Origin: Phyllobacterium zundukense
GTDB taxonomy: Bacteria > Pseudomonadota > Alphaproteobacteria > Rhizobiales > Rhizobiaceae
Length of the DNA stretch: 64,000 bases
Assembly (NCBI RefSeq): GCF_002764115.1
Contig: NZ_CP017940.1
Coordinates: 3,632,501 to 3,696,500 of the forward strand
Direction: 5' to 3'
In this document: positions 30,610 through 39,230 of the stretch, piece after piece
Layout: every line of letters begins with the position of its first letter
How positions within the stretch are numbered: the stretch's first letter is position 1
Made by a program: the position numbers and the translations under genes
The notes under the pieces: generated by a model
What the model saw: the letters and a program-made list of their open reading frames with translations, nothing else
What the model was told of the DNA's origin: nothing
Databases searched by the model: none

Positions 30610-31326
30610 ATGATCGTAGAAAGTGCCCGCGCCGCGGCCAGTCATCTGTTCCGTCCGGAGTTCCGCGCGGTGCTGTGGAAATCGATCGGACTGACTATCC
30701 TGCTGCTTATCGGCGTGTGGTTCGGCCTGCGCGAACTGTTCGAAGTTCTGGCCTTGCCCTTTTTCGATCAGATGGTACCGGATTTGCCCTCCTGGACCGG
30801 ATGGATCGGCCTCATTGCCGGCATTCTTGCCAGTTTGGGGCTTGCCCTGGGCTTGGCACTGCTGATCGCACCGGTTACGGCAATCGTGGCGGGACTGTTT
30901 CTCGACGATGTCGCCGAAGTCGTGGAAAAGGAGGACTATCCGCTCGATCCCAAGGGCAGACCTCTCGCCGCTATCCGGTCTTTCGTTCTCTCGGTCAAAT
31001 TCATGGGTGTGGTCATTGCCGGCAACATCGTCGCATTGCTGTTGCTGCTCATTCCCGGCGTCAATATCATCGCTTTTTTCGTCGTCAACGGCTATCTACT
31101 CGGGCGCGAGTTCTTCGAATTTGCCGCCATGCGCTTTCGTCCCGAGATGGAAGCCAAGGCGCTGCGCTCCAAACATTCAACGACGGTGTTCCTGGCCGGC
31201 CTGATTATCGCGGCCTTCATGGCAGTCCCGATCCTGAACCTGCTGACACCCCTGTTCGCCGCCGCGATGATGGTGCACCTGCACAAGGCGGTAGCGCGGT
31301 CGGAACTGGGCGCCGCGGTAGGCTAG
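30610..31326 (+). CDS. EI24/CysZ-family membrane protein
   Basis: 238 aa with about four membrane segments (residues roughly 25-45, 65-95, 130-160 and 195-220) and conserved cytoplasmic parts (DDVAEVVEKEDYP and FEFAAMRFRP). The family includes E. coli CysZ, a sulfate channel, but most alphaproteobacterial members are unassigned. The sulfur cluster of this window lies 10 kb away, so function in sulfate uptake is only a possibility. Its stop codon shares the bases CTAG with the stop of convergent nth. Confidence 0.78.
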   Translation: MIVESARAAASHLFRPEFRAVLWKSIGLTILLLIGVWFGLRELFEVLALPFFDQMVPDLPSWTGWIGLIAGILASLGLALGLALLIAPVTAIVAGLFLDDVAEVVEKEDYPLDPKGRPLAAIRSFVLSVKFMGVVIAGNIVALLLLLIPGVNIIAFFVVNGYLLGREFFEFAAMRFRPEMEAKALRSKHSTTVFLAGLIIAAFMAVPILNLLTPLFAAAMMVHLHKAVARSELGAAVG

Positions 31327-32138
31327 ACAATTTGAGGCGGCAATGGCACGAGCGGCGCGGGTATTTCCGAGGTTTTTTCCGCCGCCTTGCAAATGTCGGC
31401 GATGACACAGGCAGGGCAATCCGGCTTGCGCGCCTTGCAGACATAACGCCCGTGCAGGATCAGCCAATGATGCGCGTGGTAGAGATATTCTGATGGAATG
31501 ACTTTCATCAGCCGGGCTTCCACCTCTTCCGGCGTCTTGCCGGGCGCGAGGTCAAGCCGGTTGCCGATGCGGAAAATATGCGTGTCGACCGCCATGGTCG
31601 ACTGGCCGAACGCCATAGAGAGCACCACATTGGCGGTCTTGCGGCCAACACCCGGCAACTTGACCAGCTCGTCGCGATCGTCCGGAACCACGCTGCCATA
31701 TCGATCGATCAGCGCTTCTGACAGGGCGATGACGTTCTTCGCCTTGTTGCGCCAGAGGCCGATCGTGCGGATGTAATCGCCGACTTGCCCCTCACCCAGC
31801 GCAAGCATCTTTTCCGGCGTATCCGCCACCTTGAACAAGGCTCGCGTTGCCTTGTTGACGCCAACGTCGGTTGCCTGGGCCGAGAGCACCACGGCGACCA
31901 GCAGGGTAAAGGGATTCACGTGCTCCAGTTCGCCCTTCGGTTCGGGACGCTGGACCGAAAATCGCCGGAAGATTTCGTGGATTTCCGCTGCCGTATACCG
32001 TGTACCGGTGACGTTCCGGGCCTTGGCGGGCTTGGCAATGCTCACGCTTTGTGTTTCCGCAATTCCGGACGGAAAACCGGCTTCCACTTTTCCTGGAGTT
32101 GCTTTGATCTGATCAATTTTGCGCTTGGGATTTTCCAT
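31323..32138 (-). CDS. nth: endonuclease III (DNA glycosylase/AP lyase)
   Basis: 271 aa. It removes oxidised pyrimidines and nicks at abasic sites in base excision repair. The helix-hairpin-helix region is LVKLPGVGRKTANVVLSMAFG, split by the family Lys in VGRKTA, with the catalytic Asp in VDTHIFRIGNRL. The 4Fe-4S ligands C-x6-C-x2-C-x5-C are seen in CKARKPDCPACVIADIC. An N-terminal extension of about 45 residues precedes the usual start and is common in rhizobia. The start at 32138 sits right after GAGGGAGG. Only 22 bp separate it from the divergent DUF2244 gene. Confidence 0.94.
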   Translation of the reverse strand: MENPKRKIDQIKATPGKVEAGFPSGIAETQSVSIAKPAKARNVTGTRYTAAEIHEIFRRFSVQRPEPKGELEHVNPFTLLVAVVLSAQATDVGVNKATRALFKVADTPEKMLALGEGQVGDYIRTIGLWRNKAKNVIALSEALIDRYGSVVPDDRDELVKLPGVGRKTANVVLSMAFGQSTMAVDTHIFRIGNRLDLAPGKTPEEVEARLMKVIPSEYLYHAHHWLILHGRYVCKARKPDCPACVIADICKAAEKTSEIPAPLVPLPPQIV

Positions 32139-32160
32139 CCTCCCTCTATACTCAAACGCT

Positions 32161-32667
32161 ATGAGCCAAACAATGAACCCTGTTGACCCTGCGGCCATGA
32201 ACGAGCAAGAAATCTTTCGCGCGCTTCTGGTGCCACACAGGTCGCTTGGCCAGACAGGTTTCCTCATTCTGATGGGCACGCTTGGCGTCAGCAGCTTCTT
32301 CACCGGATTGTTTTTCCTGTCGCTCGGTGCATGGCCAGTCTTCGGCTTTTTCGGCCTGGATGTGCTGATCGTCTACATCGCCTTCCGCATGAACTATGCT
32401 TCCGGAAAGGTCCATGAAGAGGTAAGCGTTTCGCGCATCGCACTGCAGATTCGCCAGGTTGCTCCCTCCGGCCGGGCAAAACTCCACGAGTTCAATCCGT
32501 TCTGGACACGCTTCAGCGTCGCCCGCCACGCGGAAATCGGCATCACGTCGATGCGTGTCGAGGGACAGGGCAAGACCGTGACCATCGGCTCCTTCCTCAA
32601 TCCCGATGATCGCGAAAGCTTCGCTTCGGCGTTTCAGCTGGCGCTCGCGACGGCCAAGGGCCGATAG
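32161..32667 (+). CDS. DUF2244 domain membrane protein
   Basis: 168 aa. Two adjacent membrane helices (LILMGTLGVSSFFTGLFFLSL and GAWPVFGFFGLDVLIVYIAF, residues about 38-78) are followed by a soluble C-terminal domain. Function is unknown; the family often lies beside nth or cytochrome oxidase genes. ATGs at 32161, 32173 and 32197 are all possible and none has a clear ribosome binding site; I took the first. The divergent gap to nth is too short for two separate standard promoters, so one or both must start inside the neighbouring gene. Confidence 0.8.
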   Translation: MSQTMNPVDPAAMNEQEIFRALLVPHRSLGQTGFLILMGTLGVSSFFTGLFFLSLGAWPVFGFFGLDVLIVYIAFRMNYASGKVHEEVSVSRIALQIRQVAPSGRAKLHEFNPFWTRFSVARHAEIGITSMRVEGQGKTVTIGSFLNPDDRESFASAFQLALATAKGR

Positions 32668-32744
32668 TTTCGCTACCTGCAAGAATCGGGTGGCAGAAGC
32701 GGCACTGGAGTGGTCATATATCCTCAATAGAGAGGTTAAAAGCT

Positions 32745-33644
32745 ATGAAACCACAGGCCATACTTCAGAAGGACATCACCCCCACCGGCGACGATTATGC
32801 GATCGTCAGCCATATCATCGAGCGTATCAGCAAGGATTACCGCGATCAGCCGTCGCTTGAGACGCTGGCCCGCGATACCGGACTGTCGCCGACAGCGTTG
32901 CAAAAGCTCTTCACCCGCTGGGCCGGCCTTTCGCCGAAAGGCTTCCTGCAGGCTGTGACCATCGACCATGCCCGCCGCTTGCTCGACGAGGGCATGCCGT
33001 TGCTCGAAACGGCTTATGAAACGGGCCTTTCAGGTCCAAGTCGCCTGCACGATCTGTTCGTCACCCATGAAGGCATGTCGCCGGGCGACTACAAGACCCG
33101 TGGCGCTGGCCTTACCATCCGCTATGGCTTCCTCATCTCGCCATTCGGACTGGCGCTGATCATGGTGACGGATCGCGGTCTGGCGGGCCTTGCCTTCGCC
33201 GACGCCGGAAAGGAGCGTGAAGCGCTCGCCGATATGTCGTCCCGCTGGCCCAATGCCACCTATGTGGAAGATCTTGCCGCAACCGCTCCCTATGCGGCCC
33301 GAATCTTCAACCCCGCCGAATGGCGTGCCGACAGACCGCTCAAGGTCGTCACCATCGGAACGGACTTCCAGCTGCGTGTCTGGGAGGCCTTGCTCAAGAT
33401 CCCGATGGGCAAATGCGTCGCCTATTCGGATATTGCTGCTGATATCGGCTCGCCCAATGCATCGCGCGCTGTCGGGGCGGCGGTCGGGGCCAACCCGGTT
33501 TCCTTCGTCGTGCCGTGCCATCGCGCGGTCGGCAAGTCCGGAGCGCTCACTGGTTACCACTGGGGGTTGACCCGCAAGCGGGCAATTCTCGGCTGGGAAG
33601 CAGGTCAGTTGAGCGCTGGAGCAGATATGAGCCAGGCAGGCTGA
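32745..33644 (+). CDS. Ada-like bifunctional regulator and O6-methylguanine-DNA methyltransferase
   Basis: 299 aa. The N-terminal AraC-type helix-turn-helix (about residues 15-115, LETLARDTGLSPTALQKLF) is joined to the suicidal methyltransferase domain. The acceptor cysteine is in PCHR (SFVVPCHRAVGKSGALTGY). The Ada N-terminal zinc domain with Cys38 that senses methylphosphotriesters is absent, so the usual activation switch is missing. It repairs O6-methylguanine by self-methylation and may regulate alkylation genes. The downstream terminator at 33676 separates it from the Dabb gene. Confidence 0.9.
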   Translation: MKPQAILQKDITPTGDDYAIVSHIIERISKDYRDQPSLETLARDTGLSPTALQKLFTRWAGLSPKGFLQAVTIDHARRLLDEGMPLLETAYETGLSGPSRLHDLFVTHEGMSPGDYKTRGAGLTIRYGFLISPFGLALIMVTDRGLAGLAFADAGKEREALADMSSRWPNATYVEDLAATAPYAARIFNPAEWRADRPLKVVTIGTDFQLRVWEALLKIPMGKCVAYSDIAADIGSPNASRAVGAAVGANPVSFVVPCHRAVGKSGALTGYHWGLTRKRAILGWEAGQLSAGADMSQAG

Positions 33645-33675
33645 GTTCGCACCGCATCTTCCCAGGTATGCTCTC

Positions 33676-33703
33676 GAAAGCCCGGCAAATTGTCGGGCTT
33701 TTC
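33676..33703. terminator. bidirectional terminator between ada-like gene and Dabb gene
   Basis: GAAAGCCCG (33676-33684) pairs with CGGGCTTTTC (33694-33703). The plus strand reads into TTTTCGTT and the minus strand into TTTCGAGAG. The gene ends flank it at 33644 and 33705, so it serves both converging genes. Confidence 0.78.
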
Positions 33704-33704
33704 G

Positions 33705-33998
33705 TTAGCTCAGGGTCGATACCACGTCGGCGGAGATGCGCAGTTCACGCAAGGGGCGGACGACGGCTGTCGTCTCGCTGTAGATCGGATGCGCCTTGTA
33801 GGCAGCCAGTGCCTCGGCATCCTTGAACTCGCCATAGACGACCACGTCGATCTCACCGGAGATCGGATCGGTCTTGGTGTTCGTCATCACTTCAAAGACG
33901 GTGGAATGCGGAATTTCGCCAAGCCGCCGCAGGCCAGCGGCGATTGCCTCGACGTCTTCCGGGTTACGAGCGCTGAAGAATACAATATGACGGATCAC
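33705..33998 (-). CDS. Dabb (stress-responsive alpha/beta barrel) family protein
   Basis: 97 aa small cytoplasmic dimer-type ferredoxin-like fold protein; the start VIRHIVFFSARN and the VVYGEFKDAEALAAYKAHP segment are typical. Function is unknown for most members. I chose the GTG at 33998, since relatives begin with M-I-R-H-I-V and AGGAAA lies upstream. An ATG 14 codons earlier (34040) also has a good ribosome binding site (GGGGGA), so the start is uncertain. Confidence 0.82.
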   Translation of the reverse strand: MIRHIVFFSARNPEDVEAIAAGLRRLGEIPHSTVFEVMTNTKTDPISGEIDVVVYGEFKDAEALAAYKAHPIYSETTAVVRPLRELRISADVVSTLS

Positions 33999-34201
33999 GT
34001 TCTGATTTCCTGCTGTATTTGACTGCGCTGGACTTTTCATAGGAAGTCCCCCTCCGTCAATAGATGCGCTGTCGCAGCTTGATGAGAGGCATGAATTCAG
34101 CGACGATGCGGGTCTGCCCTTGGCATTTGCGGCCAAGCTGGGCTAAACGTTCTGGTGCCCGGCCGGTTATCGACGGGCGGCATGATTAATTTGAGGCGTA
34201 A

Positions 34202-36883
34202 ATGGCCGATCACGGTCAAAAAAATCGACCAGATCCCGATAAATTGCTGGAACTTGCCGCCCGTGAAACGCGCGGCAAGCTGACTGTTTTTCTGGGAGCG
34301 GCGCCCGGCGTCGGCAAGACTTACGCCATGCTTTTGCGCGCCCGCCGACTGAAGGAAGATGGCGACGATATCGTCATTGGTCTCGCCGAAACCCATGGCC
34401 GCGCCGAGACGGCGGAATTGCTGGAGGGTCTTGAGGTCATGCCTCGCCGGCAGGTCACCTATCGCGACCGCTCGCTGGAAGAATTCGACCTCGACGCAGC
34501 GATAACTCGCAAGCCGAAAATTCTCGTGGTCGACGAACTCGCCCACACCAATGTGCCGGGCAGCCGTCACCCCAAGCGCTATCAGGATATCGAGGAACTG
34601 CTCTGGCAGGGCATCGATGTCTGGACCGCCATGAACGTCCAGCATCTGGAAAGCCTGAACGATCTGGTCACCAGCATTACCGGGGTTACCGTTCGCGAGA
34701 TCGTTCCCGACACGGTCCTTAAACGGGCTGATGAGGTCTTGCTTGTCGATCTGCCGCCGGCGGAACTGATCGAACGGTTGAAGGAGGGCAAGGTCTATCT
34801 GCCCGGCAATGCCGAACGGGCGGCCGAAGGCTTCTTCAAACCGGCCAATCTGACGGCCCTGCGCGAATTGGCGCTGCGGCGCACCGCCGACCGTGTCGAT
34901 GATCAGATGATCGACCTGTTGCGGCAGAACGCCATCGAGGGACCTTGGGCGACCGGCGAGCGCCTGCTCGTCTGCGTCGGCCCCGACAGCCTGTCCGACA
35001 AGGTCGTGCGCACCGCCAGCCGCCTGGCTTCAGGGCTCAATGCCCGCTGGCTGGTAGTTTCACTCACCCAGACCAATGATGCGGGCGCAGAGACCAGCAG
35101 GCGCATCGACGAACTGCTCGATCTCGCGGAGCGGCTTGGTGCAGAAACACGGCGTGTCATCGCACAGGATTTCGTCGAGGAAATCTTCCGTATCGCCCGG
35201 CGTGAAAACGTCACCCAGATTGTCGTCGGGCGTCCCAAGTCGCGGCGATTTGCCAATCCCTTCCGGCGTTCCCTGCCCGACGAGATCATCAAGCGCTTTA
35301 CCGATATCGGTGTGCATATCGTCACCGGCGAAGAACAGGGTACGCCCTACGTGCCGCCAAAAATGCGCAAGCGATCCCGCCGCGAACTTGCGGTCGCCAT
35401 CGCGATTCCCGCTGTTACAACGGGCGTGACAACGTTGCTTGGCCTCGGCGCAAGCAATATTGTCCATCCGCAAAATCTTTCCATGCTGTTTCTTGTCGCC
35501 GTGATCCTCTCGGCAATGATCAGCGGTCGGCTTTCTGCCGTTATCGCCGCCGGCCTCTCCTTTTTTCTGTACAATTTTTTCTTCCTCGAGCCACTGCATG
35601 ATCTTAGCATCGCCAAGCCACATCAGTTGTTTTCGCTGATCATATTCCTGGCGGTCGCCCTGATGATCGGTGATCTTGCCGGTCGATTGCGCGACCAGGT
35701 CGACCGCTCGCGCAATCAGGCGAAGAACACTCAGGCGCTTTACGAATTCTCACGCAAGCTCTCCGGTACGGCGCGGCTGGACGATGTCCTGGTTTCCACG
35801 GCCACGCACCTGCATTCGACCTTTGGAACCGGCGTCGCCATCCTGCTGCCAAACGACGAAGACCTGGCGATACAGGCCGTATGGCCGCCGGACATGACCT
35901 TGGATGGTACGGACATGACCGCCGTACGCTGGGCTTATGAGAAAAACGAACGTGCCGGCCATGACACGGCGACATTGCCGCTGATCGACTGGCAATTTCT
36001 CCCCATCCTCACCTCGCATGGGGTGGCCGGTGTAGTGGGCCTCTCCTTGCAGCGCCATCCGCCATTGACCGAGAACGAAGACCGCATGCTCACCGCGATC
36101 CTCGATCAGACAGCAATTGCGATCGACCGCGCGCAGCTCGTTCGGGAAAATGCCAAGACCACGGCACTGCAGGAAAGTGAAAAACTTCACACCGCGCTGT
36201 TCTCGTCGCTCTCCCATGACCTGAAGACGCCGCTCGCATCGATCACCGGTGCTGTGACCACCCTGCGCCAGCTTGGCAGCCGCATCAAAGCCGACACACG
36301 CGACGATCTCCTGTTGTCCATTGAGGAAGAAGCCGCGCGTCTCACACGTTTTGTCGCCAATCTCTTCGACATGACGCGGATCGAAGCCGGGACGCTCAAG
36401 GTCAAGAATGTGCCTGTCGATGCGGCGGACGTCATTGCCTCGTCCATCGAGCGAATGAAGAAACTGAAACCGGAAATCGCCATCGAGATCAGCATCGCTC
36501 CTGATCTTCCCACGGTGAGCGGCGACCCCTCCATGCTCGGCCAGGTGCTGTTCAATTTGCTGGACAATGCTGCCAAATATGCCGGAGATGGGCCCATCGC
36601 CATCTATGCAAGGCAGGATGAATCGGAAGTTGCAATCAGCGTCACTGATCAGGGCAAGGGCATTCCGCCCAAGGACCTCGACAAGATTTTCGACAAGTTC
36701 TACCGGCGCGCCAAAGGTGATGGCCGCGCGCCGGGGACAGGGCTTGGCTTGTCGATCGCCCGAGGCTTCGTTGAATCCATGGGTGGAACGATCAAGGCGG
36801 AAAGCCCCGCCATCCGCAAGCGTGGAACCCGGTTCATCGTCCGGCTTCCCGCCACGCCCGACGATGAGGCAAAATCGGCATGA
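34202..36883 (+). CDS. kdpD: sensor histidine kinase KdpD
   Basis: 893 aa, full length. It is the K+ limitation and osmotic sensor kinase that phosphorylates KdpE. Domain order: N-terminal KdpD domain (about 20-235) with Walker A AAPGVGKT and Walker B-like ILVVDELAHTN; USP-like domain (about 250-370); four-helix DUF4118 membrane domain (about 400-500); GAF domain (about 520-640); HisKA with phospho-acceptor His near residue 671 in SHDLKTP; HATPase (NLLDNAAKYA, GLGLSIARGFV). It overlaps kdpE by 4 bp (ATGA). The target operon kdpFABC is not adjacent: the gene upstream is an unrelated Dabb gene on the other strand. Confidence 0.95.
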   Translation: MADHGQKNRPDPDKLLELAARETRGKLTVFLGAAPGVGKTYAMLLRARRLKEDGDDIVIGLAETHGRAETAELLEGLEVMPRRQVTYRDRSLEEFDLDAAITRKPKILVVDELAHTNVPGSRHPKRYQDIEELLWQGIDVWTAMNVQHLESLNDLVTSITGVTVREIVPDTVLKRADEVLLVDLPPAELIERLKEGKVYLPGNAERAAEGFFKPANLTALRELALRRTADRVDDQMIDLLRQNAIEGPWATGERLLVCVGPDSLSDKVVRTASRLASGLNARWLVVSLTQTNDAGAETSRRIDELLDLAERLGAETRRVIAQDFVEEIFRIARRENVTQIVVGRPKSRRFANPFRRSLPDEIIKRFTDIGVHIVTGEEQGTPYVPPKMRKRSRRELAVAIAIPAVTTGVTTLLGLGASNIVHPQNLSMLFLVAVILSAMISGRLSAVIAAGLSFFLYNFFFLEPLHDLSIAKPHQLFSLIIFLAVALMIGDLAGRLRDQVDRSRNQAKNTQALYEFSRKLSGTARLDDVLVSTATHLHSTFGTGVAILLPNDEDLAIQAVWPPDMTLDGTDMTAVRWAYEKNERAGHDTATLPLIDWQFLPILTSHGVAGVVGLSLQRHPPLTENEDRMLTAILDQTAIAIDRAQLVRENAKTTALQESEKLHTALFSSLSHDLKTPLASITGAVTTLRQLGSRIKADTRDDLLLSIEEEAARLTRFVANLFDMTRIEAGTLKVKNVPVDAADVIASSIERMKKLKPEIAIEISIAPDLPTVSGDPSMLGQVLFNLLDNAAKYAGDGPIAIYARQDESEVAISVTDQGKGIPPKDLDKIFDKFYRRAKGDGRAPGTGLGLSIARGFVESMGGTIKAESPAIRKRGTRFIVRLPATPDDEAKSA

Positions 36884-37566
36884 ACCAGCACCGCATCCTC
36901 GTTGTCGATGACGAGCCTCAGATCCAGCGTTTTCTCAATCCGGCGCTGACCGCTTCGGGTTACGAGGTCATCATGGCCTCGACCGGTGCCGAAGCCGAGC
37001 GGCTGATCGCCACCAGCGCACCCGATCTAGTCATTCTCGACCTCGGTCTTCCCGACAAGGATGGCAAGGACGTGATCGAGACAGTACGGGCTTTTTCCGA
37101 CGTGCCGATTATCGTCCTGTCGGCGCGTGACCGCGAGACCGAGAAGATTGCTTCGCTTGATCTCGGCGCCAATGACTATGTCGAGAAACCCTTCGGCATC
37201 GGTGAATTGCTGGCGCGGGTACGTACTGCACTGCGCCGGCAAGTGGCGGGTACCAGCGTCCCGTCACGCTTCGAGGCCAACGGACTTGTCGTCGACATGA
37301 CCAAGCGCATTGTCACGCGCAATGGCGAAGAGGTGCACCTGACGCGCAAGGAATACCAGTTGCTGGTCCACCTCGTCCTGCATGCCGGATTGGTGGTGAC
37401 GCATCGCCAGCTTCTCGCCTCGGTCTGGGGCGGCGCCCATGTGGAAGACCTGCAATATCTGCGCGTCTTCGTCGGCCAGTTGCGCGCGAAGATCGAGGAC
37501 GATGCCAACAATCCGCAGTTCATCCGCACCGAGGCCGGTGTTGGTTATCGTTTTATCGCGGAGTGA
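36880..37566 (+). CDS. kdpE: response regulator KdpE (OmpR/PhoB class)
   Basis: 228 aa. Receiver domain (1-120) with phospho-acceptor Asp54 in VILDLGLPDKDG, acidic pair Asp10/Asp11 and Lys in VEKPFG. The C-terminal winged helix (about 130-228) includes HLTRKEYQLLVHLVLHAG and RVFVGQLRAKIEDD. It activates kdpFABC in other bacteria; here no kdp transport genes are within the window. Coupled by ATGA to kdpD. Confidence 0.95.
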   Translation: MNQHRILVVDDEPQIQRFLNPALTASGYEVIMASTGAEAERLIATSAPDLVILDLGLPDKDGKDVIETVRAFSDVPIIVLSARDRETEKIASLDLGANDYVEKPFGIGELLARVRTALRRQVAGTSVPSRFEANGLVVDMTKRIVTRNGEEVHLTRKEYQLLVHLVLHAGLVVTHRQLLASVWGGAHVEDLQYLRVFVGQLRAKIEDDANNPQFIRTEAGVGYRFIAE

Positions 37567-37596
37567 GGGGTGCTGGCAGCCGCCCGGGTGACTCGC

Positions 37597-38379
37597 CTAC
37601 CCCAACGTCGAATTGAATGCGCCGCCATCGAGCAGCAGGTTCTGGCCGACAATAAAGCCCGAAAACTGGCTGCAGAGGAAAGCCGCGGCTGCACCAAATT
37701 CTTCCGCCGTACCATAACGTCCGGTCGGATTGCCAGAATGGGCTTCGGCCCGCGCCTCCTCGATGGAAATCCCCTTCTCCTTGGCGGTCCGTTCGATGAA
37801 TCCCTTGGTGCGATCCGTATCGTGCGAACCTGGCAACAGATTGTTGATGATGACGCCGTGCTTGGCGACCTGCCGCGCGGTTCCGGCGACAAAGCCGGTC
37901 AGGCCGCTGCGAGCCGCATTGGAAAGCCCGAGTTGCGCAATCGGGGATTTGACTGAACCCGAGGTGATGTTGACCACCCGTCCCCATTTTCGCTCGATCA
38001 TGCCCGGAAGGATGGCGTTCATCAAAAGGATCGGCGTCAGCATGTTGTTGTTGATCGCCTTCAGCCATTCTTCCTCGCCCCATTCCGACCAGACGCCGGC
38101 AGGAGGACCACCGGCATTGTTGATCAGAATATCCGGTTGCGGTTCTACCCTCAGAAGCGCCTGACGTCCTGCTTCCGTCGTCACATCCTCGGCAACGATC
38201 TGCACCTTGACGCCGTATCTGCCGGCAATCTCCTTGGCCGTCGCACGCAGGGTTTCCTCGGTGCGTGCGTTCAGTGTGAGATCAACCCCGGCTTCCGCCA
38301 GCTTTTCTGCAACGCCGCGGCCAAGCCCTTTTGAGCTCGCACAGACGATGGCGCGTTTGCCTTTGATACCCAGATCCAT
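37597..38379 (-). CDS. SDR family protein with an altered catalytic tetrad
   Basis: 260 aa. The Rossmann domain is SDR-like (VCASSKGLGRGVAEKL, LINNAGG), resembling 3-oxoacyl reductases. The usual Tyr-x-x-x-Lys is replaced: after the catalytic Ser in NITSGSV comes QLGLSNAARSGL, so Ser153 and Arg157 occupy the Tyr and Lys positions. This SNAAR type is recurrent in one proteobacterial SDR subgroup, so it may act by another mechanism or bind without standard reduction. GAGG precedes the start at 38379. It converges with kdpE, leaving 30 bp. Confidence 0.85.
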   Translation of the reverse strand: MDLGIKGKRAIVCASSKGLGRGVAEKLAEAGVDLTLNARTEETLRATAKEIAGRYGVKVQIVAEDVTTEAGRQALLRVEPQPDILINNAGGPPAGVWSEWGEEEWLKAINNNMLTPILLMNAILPGMIERKWGRVVNITSGSVKSPIAQLGLSNAARSGLTGFVAGTARQVAKHGVIINNLLPGSHDTDRTKGFIERTAKEKGISIEEARAEAHSGNPTGRYGTAEEFGAAAAFLCSQFSGFIVGQNLLLDGGAFNSTLG

Positions 38380-38487
38380 GATGTCCTCGCCGATTCCTGT
38401 ATGATGATCCTGATGATCCCTTATCGACAATTCCGGTACGCTTTGACAAGCTCGCGCCAAACAAATCAGAATCAGGAAACGCAAGAG

Positions 38488-38949
38488 ATGACCACATTCG
38501 GTGCAACAGTGCTTTGGACCCGGACGGAAGGCACAGCCTTCACCGACAACAAATATAGCCGGGCGCATGTCTGGCAGTTCGATGGCGGTGCGGAAGTGCC
38601 GGCCTCCTCTTCGCCGCATATTGTCCGCGTGCCTTTTTCCGCGCCGGAGAATGTCGATCCGGAAGAGGCCTATGTAGCCTCTATTTCGAGCTGCCACATG
38701 CTGTTCTTTCTCGCAGGCGCCGCGAAGAAAGGCTTTGTCATCGACGAATACAGGGATGCAGCGGAAGGCGAGCTCGCCAAGAATGACCGGGGTAAGCTCT
38801 ATGTCCGCCGCGTGACGCTGAAACCGCATGTGATCTATGCCGGCGCGGCGCCTGATCGCGAGACCGAGGAGCACATGCACCACGACGCGCATGAAGAGTG
38901 TTTCATCGCCAATTCTGTTCTCACCCATATCGAAGTTGAACCGGTCTGA
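38488..38949 (+). CDS. OsmC family protein (peroxide/thiol redox)
   Basis: 153 aa. OsmC/Ohr fold protein with the two reactive cysteines in SSCHMLFFL and HEECFIANS; these reduce organic hydroperoxides in OsmC/Ohr relatives. The C-terminal sequence context FIANSVLTHIEVEP is normal for this type. GGAAACGC precedes the ATG at 38488; an earlier in-frame ATG lacks support. It is followed by a small Cys-rich gene 26 bp later, probably in one transcript. Confidence 0.87.
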   Translation: MTTFGATVLWTRTEGTAFTDNKYSRAHVWQFDGGAEVPASSSPHIVRVPFSAPENVDPEEAYVASISSCHMLFFLAGAAKKGFVIDEYRDAAEGELAKNDRGKLYVRRVTLKPHVIYAGAAPDRETEEHMHHDAHEECFIANSVLTHIEVEPV

Positions 38950-38975
38950 AACCTGCTCACTGCGGAGGATACACA

Positions 38976-39170
38976 TTGTCGGAACTCAAGATCAGCGATG
39001 CAATCAACACCACCTGTCCATGGTCGGGTGATCCGATCAAGGAGGACAGCCTCACCCTTTACAACGGCGCCGTCGTCGGCTTCTGCAATCCCGGCTGCCG
39101 CGACAAGTTCGAAAAGGCGATCAATCATTTCGAGGCCGCGCTTGTTCATGCGAGGCACGAAGCCGTTTAG
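38976..39170 (+). CDS. small Cys-rich YHS/TRASH-like protein, TTG start
   Basis: 64 aa. The sequence pattern C-P-x-S-G-x-P-I (TCPWSGDPI) ... VVGFCNPGCRDKFEKA resembles YHS or TRASH treble-clef domains, which bind metals through paired cysteines (Cys14, Cys37 and Cys41 by my count). There is no ATG in position; the start is TTG with a strong GGAGG 7 bases before it. Probably co-expressed with the OsmC gene. Metal handling or sensing is inferred from the domain type only. Confidence 0.7.
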   Translation: MSELKISDAINTTCPWSGDPIKEDSLTLYNGAVVGFCNPGCRDKFEKAINHFEAALVHARHEAV

Positions 39171-39194
39171 GAATGGCAGGCAGCATGAAGATGA

Positions 39195-39230
39195 TTGACA
39201 ATTCCCTCGGATAAATATACTTAAGTATAT
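39195..39230 (+). promoter_or_regulatory. promoter and 16-bp palindromic operator at the arsR-like gene start
   Basis: ATATACTTAAGTATAT (39215-39230) is a perfect palindrome whose last two bases are the A and T of the ATG start codon. TTGACA (39195-39200) and TATACT (39216-39221) are 15 bases apart, so the likely RNA start is at or next to the ATG. The operator thus overlaps both the -10 box and the start codon, giving tight autorepression and probably a leaderless message. Confidence 0.65.

Noticed and set aside
30543..31493. 316-codon frame overlapping the EI24-family gene in another frame
   Set aside because: Arg-rich low-complexity translation without hydrophobic helices; the 30610 frame has the membrane pattern and family motifs.
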